Source: Micromussa lordhowensis
Taxonomy: Eukaryota > Cnidaria > Anthozoa > Scleractinia > Lobophylliidae
Length of the DNA: 64,000 bases
Assembly: GCA_964020085.1 (NCBI GenBank)
Contig: OZ026604.1
Span: 20,039,894-20,103,893 of the forward strand
Direction: 5' to 3'
Shown: in pieces, positions 9,766-19,289 of the stretch
Numbering within the stretch: position 1 is the stretch's first letter
Layout: every line of letters begins with the position of its first letter
Program-made: the position numbers and the translations under genes
Notes under the pieces: model-generated
The model's database searches: none
What the model was told of the DNA's origin: nothing
The model's input: the letters and a program-made list of their open reading frames with translations, nothing else

Positions 9766-11374
9766 CCCATTGACTCCCGTGCCGGCAAAAATTCAAGCTT
9801 TTGCTTTAGCATGACAAATTAATTCGAACATATGGTCATGCAGCGAAGCACGTCTGCGAAATTTTGAACATTCTATTGCTTTTAGATCTATAGGTTTTTT
9901 TGCCTTGTCTTGAATGAAAATTTATTAACCGCGCGGCCATGGGCCGAGCGGTTCTTGCTCTGCACGGGTTTTTTTTTTTTTTTTTTAGTTTTCGTGTCAC
10001 GCCTGTAATTGGCTGATGATGACATCATCCGGTGAGGACAATTGGCCGTGGGAGTTTAGGTTGCCATTTCTCAGCTCTTTTCGTCATATCTCCCCCTCAG
10101 GAGGGTTTTGTCAAGTTAGCGAATTAACTGTTTACACAAAAAAATGGCGGCCTTAGGCGATGGGCGTCAGGACATTTGCAAGGATAAAGCATCTAATTTG
10201 GGACCAGGTGCTGGCTAGTGAGGCTGACATTATCCAGAGTTAAGCTGTATTTTCGTTTTGCGTGCAACAGAACATTTTGTAATCTGGAATGTTTGCATTG
10301 TTTCTGTTCACTTTCAAAGGGAATACTCAATACGCTAAAAAGGTATTACGTCTGGCCATGGAATACGCTGACAGTGATAAATGTAAGATCGTGTATAGTT
10401 CGCCAGAAGCAATGGTGGAATTTTCTGGGGAAAAAAAGTTAAAACTTAGCCCTAGCGCTCGTCAAAAACCCATATCATTGTGAAATTTATTTTGAAAGGT
10501 CAAGGTATTTTTTCATTGGACGCAAACAAAATTCTCCGATTACAAGTCACGCTAAACTCGCGCTATGCAAAGAATGTAATCAGATACTCCTTTTTCCGTA
10601 TATTTGCTGAAGGGCAGGAGAGTCACGTTTCGCAGACAGTGTAAGTAACCGCGTTTTTTTATAGCGCGGTTTACAACCGCACCGCGGTTCTTGTTGTTAT
10701 TGAACTTCCTGCCACGTTTCTTTCTTTTGATTGCCTTTATTTGGGAATTTTAGGTTTTAAAAGTGAGCAGTATTTTTGCATGCAGGATTTCTGCACATTT
10801 AATTTTACGGTGACCTTCGCAGTTTGTGGACTGATCTCAAAATAATTGGCTTCTTTTTGTCGTCTTTTTTATTTACAACTTTCATCTTTCTTTTGCAGCA
10901 CAGTAATATTTCGTAGCGCAGCAAAGAAATTACTCAATTGCTTGTTTTCAGATTGATTTTTACATGAGTTCTTCGCTTTTACTTTTCGTTGTTTTCTCAA
11001 ATGTTAGCCATTATAGTTTACTAATGCAAATTTTGTGTTAGCTGGTTTTGGTTTGTCCTCTAAAGTCAATAATTAACTCATTTTCGCATATTCCATTTTC
11101 TCAGCTTACGTGGGACATTTTGTTACGCGGTAAAGAAAAAGTATAATTTCTTGTTTTCTAATCACTTTTACACATCAGGTTGAGTTCTTTCTGTTAATAT
11201 TTTGACCCTTCATTTATTTAACTTCAAATAAACGATGTCTTGAAACCCAATCTTGTGTCTGTGGTTACTGCGCATATGGTTTATTTTTAGCACTCACGCT
11301 CACTCTGAAATATCTCAAAAAGCGCCTGGATATTGGGGGTGAGTCGCGGCGAATTTCACGCAGGCATCAATGGG
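9766..11374. mobile_element. TTAA-flanked (piggyBac-like) non-autonomous element, copy A
   Basis: TTAA at 9762-9765 and 11375-11378 flanks inverted ends (ACCCATTGACTCC on the left; GGCATCAATGGGT on the right). Duplication of TTAA is diagnostic of the piggyBac superfamily. No transposase frame is present. Copy B has the same element at 34271-35231. The third related locus (43065-43712) has an empty site at about 43373, where the flanking sequences are joined without the element. A further 770-bp piece (9926-10697) is nested inside copy A only. Confidence 0.65.
9926..10697. mobile_element. Copy-A-specific 770-bp insertion with GC-rich ends
   Basis: Copy B runs straight from the left flank (aaaatttatt) into gttattgaacttcc, while copy A has about 770 bp in between. 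The ends are imperfect inverted repeats around AACCGCGCGG and ACCGCGGTT. The insertion contains a T-run at 9970-9986 and small frames without recognisable domains. It could also be a deletion in copy B, but the inverted ends favour insertion. Confidence 0.45.
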
Positions 11375-12385
11375 TTAATTAGTAATTAAAAAGAAACTTT
11401 GATTTCATGGAAAAAGGAGCTAGCAGTAATCTTTGAAAGAACAGGGCTTCTGGTATTTCGCGCGGTCGCGGAGCCACAAATTTCAAGTAAATCCAAGAAA
11501 TCTCACAAGATTCACTAAGACACGCAAAATACCGTGAAATTCACTAAAATAGTACCAAATACATGTACATGTTGGAACAACATATTTGAAACTGCTGGAG
11601 CTGTTTTCTTGCCTTAAACTTGCAAATTTATGGTGAAACTTCGTTACTGCAATGAGTAAACAACATCCAAAAACTACCAGGCATCTTAGATTAATGTTGC
11701 AAAAAACTGGGCAGTAACCATGATGTAAGAAGCTTTGCTACTGGCGCATTTCTCGAGTGCACTGTTGTAAAAAAAGCAAAAGTGAGGTCACGCTCCCAGG
11801 CATTCCTAGCGTGGACCGTTATAACTGGGGATGAGAGTACAAGAACTTTTGTGCACTTATATCCTGCACAACATAATTTACAGAGTGTTTTGTGAAGAAC
11901 ATTTTGGAAAGGATTACGCCTTATACTGTACGTTCATCTCACATAAAAAATGGCGATCATTTTTGGAATGGATCGGTCCATGAATGATATTCCCTACATG
12001 TACATGTAAAAGTCTGCCAAATAAGAAAAGTTCATGCTCGTTCTCACGAGATAACAAATGAGCCATGTAGGAGTTCATACTACGAAAACACTGACAAAAA
12101 ACTATGCCTACTGACTTAAAACAACAAACTCTGATGCTGAGACGTGTGCCTCAGATGTTGAAAAAATCAAGAATTTGTAAACAGAACTTCGAAGATAAGG
12201 CAACCAACATGCAACTGGATAAAGAGGATACTCAATGAACCAACTTGAACAGTAAATACATGTATGTAAGTGTAACTCTTGTGTTTTAAATATTCTGATT
12301 ATTTTATTTGTTTTTATTGTGTTCAATAAGCTTACTTGTAAAGTACAAATTAACTTTAAAAACACAACAACGCTTTTCAGTTTTC

Positions 12386-12422
12386 GGAACATGTTTCGAT
12401 GTTTCAAACATCATCATCAGCC
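12386..12422 (-). ncRNA. Hammerhead-ribozyme-like motif in Penelope 3' region
   Basis: On the minus strand the full CTGATGA core box (12414-12420) is followed by a self-complementary stem II segment (12398-12413, GATGTTT pairing with AAACATC) and then GAAA (12394-12397), in hammerhead order. Penelope-like elements are known to carry hammerhead ribozymes. Stem III and the cleavage triplet are short and not certain, so activity is unproven. Confidence 0.5.
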
Positions 12423-12608
12423 ATTATGAATATATAGTAAAGATTTACAAAAGTGGTCGGTATATATAACCATATACAATGAAGCTTCATAAATTCAAAT
12501 AGTCGTTAACTGTTAAACTTATTTAAACTAACCAATAAAATGATAGACTAAGAGAAGAAATAACGGAAAAATAAACTTAAAATTCCCTGTAAACAACAGT
12601 AGATAAAT

Positions 12609-13106
12609 TTAGAAATGTAACGACAAAATAACGTGCTCAACTTGTTTGTTGAGTTCAGGTTTCAACTGTTCAATATGAAAGCTCTCTTTTATTTTGAGTT
12701 GAGAGTAAGTGCTGGCATTATCGAGAATCTTAAAACAAGAGATATCACACTTATCCCTACAATCTTTAGAAGCACTAAGATGTTTAAAAATGTGGGAATT
12801 TTTGTCCCGAAATAGATGCTCATTAACACGTGTGTTAAAATGTCTATTGGTTTCACCAATATAACGAACTCCACAGCTCGCACATGTAAACTGATAAACA
12901 ACACGTGATTTAAGAGAATCGGGAATAAAATCTTTAGGACTAAACATAGTACTAAGTTTGAACGGAGAGAAAATAATCTTAACATTTAAGTCTTTGCAAT
13001 ACTTATTAACAATGGATGAAATTTTTCTTCCAGTGTAGGAAGAATAAGTGGCAGTTGGATGTTTCACATTTAGAAGCGTCCTTTCCTGTTGTACAAAGTA
13101 CAAATT
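12609..13106 (-). CDS. Penelope GIY-YIG endonuclease fragment
   Basis: The frame, open from 13133 and inside the insertion from 13106, encodes the C-terminal endonuclease of a Penelope-like retroelement. It contains the zinc-binding style CASCGV followed by RYIGETNRHFNTRVNEHL, the GIY-YIG core (here G-V-R-Y-I-G) with its Arg and downstream residues. The KESFHIEQLKPELNKQ tail is typical of this family. The upstream reverse transcriptase is missing, so the piece is a 5' truncation. The endonuclease nicks target DNA to prime reverse transcription, by family knowledge. The stop is at 12609. Confidence 0.8.
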   Translation of the reverse strand, partial: NLYFVQQERTLLNVKHPTATYSSYTGRKISSIVNKYCKDLNVKIIFSPFKLSTMFSPKDFIPDSLKSRVVYQFTCASCGVRYIGETNRHFNTRVNEHLFRDKNSHIFKHLSASKDCRDKCDISCFKILDNASTYSQLKIKESFHIEQLKPELNKQVEHVILSLHF

Positions 13107-13943
13107 GATATTACGGTACAAGTCTAAGTACATGCTCTTAGAGCGTCTAGTTTAACCAACACTTTCCAGTGAAATTTGCCCAGAAACTCCCACAGAAGCA
13201 GCTGTTTTTTACCCATCATTCTTCAGTGAAATTTGCCCAGAAAATTCCTGCAAATATTCCCGCGAAATCTGCTGTTTTTTCCCGCGAAATCGTCTCTGGA
13301 AATTCCGCGAAATTCGCCTTTTTTCCGCGACCCAGAAGCCCCGAAAGGAGCCAGCCAGTAGACTGCTTCATTAACAATTACACATAACTTACAAAGTACC
13401 TGAATGTTGTTAAAAGTACACTTTAACTCGCTTCCCACATGTAGTTTGACACCTTGGACCTGCACATGAAACCATAGTAACACTCCTGATTAGAATAGAA
13501 GATTCAATAGAATTATACATTTTTTAACGTTCAATCTTAATTTTAAAATAAGGTAATGTCACCAGCCAACATGTACATTGTGTAATGTCTTGACATGTTG
13601 TACTGGAACATTACTTTAAAATTAAGGGAAAATAAGTTCCAAAAACCGCACTGTAAATGTTTAATTTGTAATTAAAAGCTCTTATTAAAAGAGGTTGGAA
13701 TACATGTAACAATCCGAGATCCCTATGAGACCACGACTATTTTGCTTTGGCAATGGGGTTAATTTACTGGAATTGTTGGAGCGGGCTGGATTAATTGTGT
13801 TCATGTAGTGTAACCCAATCCCAATTCACCGTTTGGGCGCTAGACTTCACGTGTAGTGTCACGTGACTTCGGACGTAAACAAACCGGGAAAGTTCGGACA
13901 TTCTAGTCAACCACACGTGTTCGATAAATAGTGTTCTGACAGA

Positions 13944-16064
13944 ATGGTCACGACTAAAAGATGTGCTTTTGGTACTTGTAAAAACGATTCCCGATACCCT
14001 GAATCGTGGAAAAGAAACCCAAACGGCGATCCAGTGAAGTTCTTCCATTTTCCTGGCGCAGTTAGGCAAAACGCGAGAAGGCAAAAGTGGATACAAGCAT
14101 GTCACCGCGGCGACTCTTTCGTGTGCACGAAAGACAGTTACATTTGTAGTCTACATTTTGTCGGTGGAAATGGTCCAACAAAAGAGGATCCCGATCCTAT
14201 ATCAGCCGTTGCTAGTAAAGAAAGGGTAAGTTTATTTAATTTTGCTTTTATTATACCGTTTGTCGTTTGTAGTAATATTTTATACCGTGCCTAGGTGTCG
14301 CGGCTGAATCGGAAACGAAAGGCATCAAGCGATCGAGAGGCACACAAAGCGAGAAGCAAGAAAATTTGTCTGGAACGATCAGTGGCTAAAACCCTACTGA
14401 CGCTTAATCGCCATACTGGCAAATCTGAAGAAGAACGTTCCGCCGCCATGACTCTTTTAGATCTGAGCTCAGAGCCAGTTGTGAGTTCAGGAGAGCCTTA
14501 TGAGGAAAGCATGCAAGAATTCGAACCGGAAGAGCACGACGAGTTTCCTGATGAGGAACCGACCGAGTCTCAAATCAACACAAAGACTGATAAAAACGAA
14601 GTAGAAGATCGCAGCACTCAAGTCAGTGAAACGCTATTAAAAACTGAATATTTATTCTCCTCGCTGTTTCCACTTTTCCTTTTTCGTAACCAGCTAGTAG
14701 TAATATGAAAATAATCACGTAGTTCTGCTCTTTATACATTCCCTTATTAAATCAGACTTCAGGTAGGGATGAGTTGATGAAGATGTTATTCATGGAGAAA
14801 GTAATGGACCCAAAGAAAACCTACCACTACACAGGTACGCAATTATATTGTAAACAAGTCACAATCAAGCGCAGTGACTTGAGTTAAGCATTTATACCCC
14901 CTAGCCTTTGTATCATAGTACAGCTTAATTATTTTGTCACCTTTTTTCAGACCAAATATATTTTTACTAATATTATAGGTATGACAAAAGAATGCCTTGA
15001 GCTGGTTTTCAGTGAAATTGAAGAAAAGAGTCAACGCATGAACATGTGGAAGGGTTCACGAAAATCCAAGTCAGGAAAGATCCAGGAAAAGTACTTGAAG
15101 GTTATTAGTAGGTTGTCATACAATGTTTTATCTATATTTTCTGTTTACTGATTTTGCCATTAGGTATTGTAACAGAAATGGCTTCCAACAAGATGTTGGG
15201 ATTCAACCTATAGCCTTCTGTACTCCTGATTTTAATCAAAATTAACAGTTGTATACATATCATACACATATCTATATAGATATAATTTTTTTTTTCAGCA
15301 AAGGCAAGACCAGGCCAAGTTGACAAGCAAAGAGCAATTTGTCTTAGTGAGACTAAGAAGATATCCTAGTTTGGAAATGCTATGTGATGTATTTGGCATT
15401 ACCACAGGAACTGGGAGTAAAATATTTATAACATGGATTTTATTTCTAGAAAAGGAATTGAGTTTTCTTTTACCCTTCTCAACTAAAGAGGAATTGAATG
15501 GGGTGCCTAAACCGAATTGCTTCACAAAGAAGTCCTTAAATAACTTAAGAGCAATAATAGATTGCACTGAATTCTATGTTGAAAAACCTTGTAAGCCATC
15601 CAGCCAAAGATCTACCTACAGTCAATACAAGTCTGCAAACACATTTAAGTTACTTGTTTCAATGTCTCCTATTTTGCATTTCAACTTTGTGTCGCAATTA
15701 TACAGTGTCAAGTATCAGTGACAAGGAGATTGTGAATGTTAGTGGTTTTCTAGAAAAATTACAGCCAGGTGATGCTGTAATGGCTGATAAAGGCTTTAAC
15801 ATACAGGATTATCTAGCATTACATGAGACTGTGCTAATTGCACCCCCAATCATGCGAAAAAATAATGTTTCTGCGCGAGCATCAACTGCAACTAGACGAG
15901 TTGCAACTGCAAGGGTTCATATCGAGCGTATTATAAAACGACTGAAGTCTTTTAATTTTATTAGGGGAGTTATTCCACTTACATTTAAGCCATACATTGG
16001 CTGCGCTGTAACTGTCTGTGCAATACTTGTAAATTTGCAGCCACCAATAATTAAAACATGTTAA
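13944..16064 (+). CDS. THAP-domain DDE transposase (DDE_4 type), five exons, one frameshift
   Basis: Exons inferred from splice sites and phase are 13944-14225, 14295-14621, 14756-14834, 14979-15100 and 15299-16064. Exon 1 encodes a THAP zinc finger: CAFGTC, a central Trp in RRQKWIQAC, and SYICSLHF giving the C2CH ligands, then the PDPI segment. Exon 2 is a basic then acidic linker (RKRKASSDREAHKARSKK, later EPEEHDEFPDEEP). Exon 5 begins with a helix-turn-helix-like segment and holds the DDE catalytic domain: Asp in IIDCTEF, Asp in VMADKGF, Glu in HIERIIKRLK. A one-base frameshift near 15700-15712 divides the catalytic domain, so this copy is probably dead. The donor after exon 2 is GTCAGT, weaker than the others. 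The family (ISL2EU/Harbinger-like group) cuts and pastes DNA in the nucleus after THAP binding to its ends. Confidence 0.8.
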
Positions 16065-16121
16065 TTAAACAAAAGACAAGCAGATCACAGTGCACTGCCT
16101 GTGCAGCCACAATTGCCTTTG

Positions 16122-16917
16122 TTATTTATTTACAAATAAAGCCTCTAAAAAGGCCCTGGTCAATGTTCTCCTGGTTTCAGCATCTTTTGGATCAAACCAC
16201 TGATGTTCAGCATTGACATATCCATTTGGATCACTTTCATACTCCTTTAGATCCTATGGAATAATACAACATGAATGCAATTACTTCAATCGGTGAAAAC
16301 ATTATCGAAAGAACTGGGATTTATGAAACACATAATTGTTATCATTTTTGATATTATTTGCTTAAAAGCAGTAGTGTGATTGAATTGCATGTTGTAACCA
16401 TGTTACCCAAAGTTACCTTTAAAAAATGGTCGATAAACATGAACATGTGAAATCCACAGTTGTTGCTTCCTCTCAACTGTTGTGGTACCTAAAAATCAGA
16501 AAATGATTATGAAGTGTCAGCCCATGCCATCCCAGTGTGTAATCAGTGGAATGTCCTTAACACCACGGGCTTTTTGGTATTAGCTTGCATTATTTGACAA
16601 CCCCAACCCATTTCAGTACCGTGTGCACATAGGTAACTTCATTACCTTAAGCACATGATTTGACCGCTGGCTTGTCTTGGAGGGAATACCACTTGCCATG
16701 GATAGATGATCCAAGAAGCTAATAGAAAAATAGTTACACTAATTAGAACAAAAAAGGAGATTACTGCCATTATAGCAAATAAAAGAACATAATGCTAAAT
16801 GTTGTTTAGTGTTTTTAACTATTATTTATGCATAGAGACTAATACCTGTTTATATTGTGTATTTCTTCATGCCTTATTCTTATGTCCCATGTCAGTGAGT
16901 CCAGTATCAGAAAGTGC
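16122..16917 (-). CDS. Ulp1-like (C48) cysteine protease, C-terminal four exons
   Basis: Exons on the minus strand are 16846-16917, 16646-16718, 16417-16488 and 16122-16253, all in phase with consensus AG/GT ends. They encode HFLILDSLTWDIRIRHEE, then a linker ending SNHVLK, then VPQQLRGSNNCGFHMFMF, then a 43-residue tail ending LFVNK and stop. LILDSL supplies the catalytic Asp position, PQQ the oxyanion Gln and NNCGFH the nucleophile Cys of Ulp1/SENP peptidases. The catalytic His would be in an upstream exon that is missing, because a Penelope element starts about 70 bases upstream. Ulp1 proteases cleave SUMO-like conjugates, by family knowledge. The gene converges on the THAP transposase with 57 bases between the two stops. 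It could be the second gene of that transposon or a remnant of another element. Confidence 0.7.
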
Positions 16918-16996
16918 CTATTAATTATTAATAAAACCAGCATTTTTACTACAATTGATTGTAAACATATATGAATATAATGGATAAAGGGGGCAC

Positions 16997-17032
<36 letters not shown>

Positions 17033-17093
17033 TATTGCAAGATAATTTGGTTTTATCAACTGGGTTGATAATGTGAATTGTCCACCGTAAAGA

Positions 17094-17141
17094 GATTCGG
17101 AAGCTGACGTTTCGAGCGTTAGCCCTTCGTCGGAGCGAATC
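17094..17141 (-). ncRNA. Hammerhead-ribozyme-like motif (Penelope end)
   Basis: The 48-nt minus-strand segment opens with GATTCG and closes with CGAATC, giving a closing stem I. A CCGACGA core (17127-17133), stem II GGGC/GCTC with loop TAAC, GAAA (17110-17113) and CGTC follow in the order of a type I hammerhead. The core has C where the conserved CUGANGA has U, which would weaken catalysis, and stem III is minimal. The same motif recurs twice at 50227-50328. Confidence 0.45.
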
Positions 17142-17232
17142 AAGGAATTGTGGGTTGTGTGTGATTTATATACAGAAATGTGGAGCTACGCTATTGGTTG
17201 GTGCCTGGCAACGTGAAAAACAACAGAATGAA

Positions 17233-17810
17233 TTAGTTGAATGAAAAGCGTTCGTTGATACCGTGAGGATTAAGAGTGCCGATTTGAAAAATAAATCTTT
17301 GTTCAAGAGTTTTACGGCTTTCTGTGCCTCCTTGATGTAGGGAGAGGCCGCAGACTGCCATATGTTGCTTAGAATGATTCGGCATATTAAAGTGTCTAGC
17401 AACCGGTTTAGAAGCGTCTTTATCGTCTTTCTCTACGTCGCGAAGGTGTTCTCGGAAACGGTCGCCTAGTCGTCTACCTGTTTCGCCGATATATAACTTT
17501 TTGCAAAGAGTGCAAGTTATACAGTAGATGACATTGGCTGAGGTACAGGTAAATTGATCTGTGATCTTAATGGATCGCTTGGGTCCCGACAATTTCTCAA
17601 CGTTGTAAATGAAAGGACATGTTTTACATCGCGCGCGTGCGCATTTAAAAGTTCCAGGTTGTTCAGTCGTTTTGAATGCACTTCTAACTAAAAAGTTACC
17701 TATGTTTTTGTCACGTTTGAATGAAATTAATGGCGGTTGCGAAAAGATTCTACCAGTATCGGGATCATTTTGAAGTAATTTAAAGTTTTTGAGAATGCTA
17801 CAAATCTCAT
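17233..17810 (-). CDS. Penelope linker and GIY-YIG endonuclease (inverted half)
   Basis: The minus-strand frame is open from about 17810 to the stop at 17233. It encodes the end of the thumb region (SILKNFKLLQNDPD), then FKRDKNIGNFLVRSAFK, a Cys-rich linker CARARCKTCPFI, then YCITCTLCKKLYIGETGRRL, the GIY-YIG core with CxxC upstream, and a tail ending NPHGINERFSFN. This is the usual C-terminal third of a Penelope ORF and appears undamaged. It points away from the RT half that begins at 17818 on the other strand. Confidence 0.85.
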
Positions 17811-17817
17811 CATCACC

Positions 17818-18800
17818 ACTCCTAGAACTTCATGTATTTACTTTTTGCCTAAACTTCACAAACCTAACAACCCAGGCCGACCTATCGTCTCTGCGTGTAG
17901 TTGCCCTACCGAACTCATTTCTAGCTATTTAGACAAAATTATGGCACCTATCGTCAGATCTTTACCGTCTTATGTTAAAGACAGTCAACACGCCCTTCAA
18001 ATTTTTCGCGATTTCAATTTCCTGGGTGAAGACAAACTTATTTTTACTATGGACATTACATCCCTTTACACCGTCATCCCTAATGGCGAAGGTCTTCTAG
18101 CCCTCAAACATTTTTTTGATTTACGCACTGTTAAGGAACCAAGCTCGGAAACACTGCTCCGCCTGGCTGAACTAGTTTTAACACTAAATTGTTTTTCATT
18201 CGCTACCAGTTATTATAAACAAATCAATGGTGTGGCCATGGGCACCAAAATGGGACCCAGCTACGCCAATCTTTTCGTAGGCTACATTGAACACGAATTT
18301 TTTAATCAATACAACGGCCCTAAACCTGAGCTATACCGTCGCTACATTGACGATTGTGTCGGCGCCACTTCCTCTACCAGAGAGGAACTCAATCAATTTA
18401 TAACTGCTGTTAATTCGTTTCATCCGGCTCTTAAGTATACCTGGGAAATTTCCAATACTTCTTTGGCATTTCTAGATATCAAAGTTTCTGTCGAAGGCAA
18501 CGGTTTATGCACCAGTGTGCACTACAAACCCACAGATTCTCATAGCTATTTGTTGTATTCATCTTCACATCCATCACACGTCAAGAATTCTATTCCTTAT
18601 TCTCAGTTTCTTAGACTTCGTCGCCTTTGTAGTGAGGACTCTGATTTTTCCTTTAAATCAGAGGAAATGTGCAATTTTTTCGACAAACGTGGATATCCTG
18701 CCTCTGTTGTTCAAGCAGGCCATCATCGTGCCCAACAAATTGATCGGCAGTCAGCACTACAAACGTCTCAGAAGGAGAATAATAATAGAATTCCATTCAC
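17818..18800 (+). CDS. Penelope-like reverse transcriptase (partial, into scaffold gap)
   Basis: The frame begins without an ATG (TPRTSCIYFLPKLHK) at the inversion junction and runs 327 codons into the N gap. Motifs present are FLPKLHKPNNPGRPIV, LIFTMDITSLYTVIPN (first catalytic Asp), the Gly-rich GVAMGTKMGPSYANLFVG, and YRRYIDDCVG, which holds the YIDD catalytic pair. SLAFLDIKVS follows as motif D/E. The N-terminal portion (about 200-300 residues in the family) is missing, as is the GIY-YIG domain, which lies inverted on the left. Frames drawn across the Ns after 19000 are meaningless. Confidence 0.85.
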
Positions 18801-19000
18801 NNNNNNNNNNNNNNNNNNNNNNNNNNNNNNNNNNNNNNNNNNNNNNNNNNNNNNNNNNNNNNNNNNNNNNNNNNNNNNNNNNNNNNNNNNNNNNNNNNNN
18901 NNNNNNNNNNNNNNNNNNNNNNNNNNNNNNNNNNNNNNNNNNNNNNNNNNNNNNNNNNNNNNNNNNNNNNNNNNNNNNNNNNNNNNNNNNNNNNNNNNNN
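18801..19000. other. Scaffold gap of 200 N
   Basis: Exactly 200 undetermined bases interrupt the Penelope RT. A round-number gap is a scaffolding placeholder, so the true distance and even the adjacency of the flanks are uncertain. Confidence 0.98.
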
Positions 19001-19002
19001 AA

Positions 19003-19142
19003 TTCATTGTCAATAACAGGACAGACGCAAGAAAAACTGACGTCAATTTTTTTTACGATAACAATTCGTCAAATTGTCCGCTATCGCTCGTTGACGCATG
19101 GGATAAGCTATAATTTCGTCTGTCCGCTTATTGACAATGAAA
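19003..19142. mobile_element. Palindromic MITE (about 140 bp)
   Basis: The left arm TTCATTGTCAATAAC followed by AGGACAGACG is matched by CGTCTGTCC followed by TTATTGACAATGAA on the right, giving about 25-bp inverted arms around a short centre. No coding capacity. Confidence 0.65.
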
Positions 19143-19271
19143 ATTGGCCAATGAGCGCGCGAGAATTTCTGCAGTTATTGTAAAAGTTTCAGACATTTCT
19201 TGTGTACATTCCCATGTTCCTCATTAATAAAGCGCTACTATGAATAACACTTATCCCATGTTATTCGGGCT

Positions 19272-19277
19272 TTTATT
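19272..19277 (-). promoter_or_regulatory. Poly(A) signal AATAAA of the NACHT gene
   Basis: On the minus strand AATAAA occurs 12 bases after the stop codon of the NACHT gene at 19290. It is placed closely but plausibly for 3'-end processing. Confidence 0.4.
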
Positions 19278-19289
19278 ATCATTAATAGC

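Larger units (their letters stand above)
12352..13106 (-). mobile_element. Penelope-like element, 5'-truncated insertion (copy A only)
   Basis: The 755-bp insertion is flanked by a 12-bp target-site duplication AAAGTACAAATT (12340-12351 and 13095-13106). Copy B has the empty site at about 36068-36080. On the minus strand it carries the GIY-YIG endonuclease end of a Penelope ORF and, beyond the stop, a hammerhead-like motif. This is a clean post-duplication insertion, or one polymorphic between haplotypes. Confidence 0.8.
11442..13345. mobile_element. DNA element with GGGCTTCTGG terminal repeats, copy A
   Basis: The left end reads GGGCTTCTGGTATTTCGCG and contains GTCGCGGA. The right end, near 13325-13345, reads TTCCGCGACCCAGAAGCCC, the reverse complement of the left motif. 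The element has no recognisable transposase; its right part holds GAAATTTGCC/GCGAAATT sub-repeats (13165-13320). Copy B has it at about 35305-36320, and a left-end fragment stands at about 43440-43712. Copy A has a Penelope fragment nested at 12352-13106. The superfamily is not determined. Confidence 0.5.
1..13828. repeat. Segmental duplication, copy A
   Basis: This direct repeat pairs with 22875-36799. The offset is exactly 22874 bp over the first kilobase and drifts through indels to about 22970 at the right end. Shared content is the NACHT gene start, a LINE, a Gypsy remnant, exon-like modules, tRNA-like copies and two terminal-repeat elements. The last shared bases are at 13821-13828 (36792-36799 in copy B). 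Copy A alone carries about 1 kb of LINE RT (2254-3250), an insertion at 9926-10697 and a Penelope fragment at 12352-13106. Confidence 0.9.
13829..16985. mobile_element. THAP-DDE transposon with a convergent Ulp1-like protease gene
   Basis: The left edge is where copies A and B part (13828/36799). In copy B that point lies within a Tc1-like transposase remnant, so in copy A the remnant is interrupted exactly here. Inside are a spliced THAP/DDE transposase gene on the plus strand and, tail to tail 58 bases away, the last four exons of a Ulp1-like protease gene on the minus strand. The right end is cut by a Penelope element at about 16985. Terminal inverted repeats could not be assigned because the far end is lost. 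Confidence 0.55.
16985..18800. mobile_element. Rearranged Penelope-like element with inverted halves
   Basis: The left part (about 16985-17810) reads on the minus strand and holds the 3' end, a hammerhead-like motif and the GIY-YIG domain. The right part (from about 17818) reads on the plus strand and holds the reverse transcriptase. The minus-strand coding starts at the ORF position where the plus-strand coding is lost in the N gap, so the two halves could be one ORF split by an inversion, or two copies head to head. The junction lies at about 17800-17818. Confidence 0.7.

Noticed and set aside
10218..10483. Two overlapping small plus-strand frames in the copy-A insertion
   Set aside because: No recognisable motif, no splice or promoter context, and the stretch is absent from copy B.
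18515..19183. Frames crossing the N gap
   Set aside because: They are open only because Ns contain no stops.
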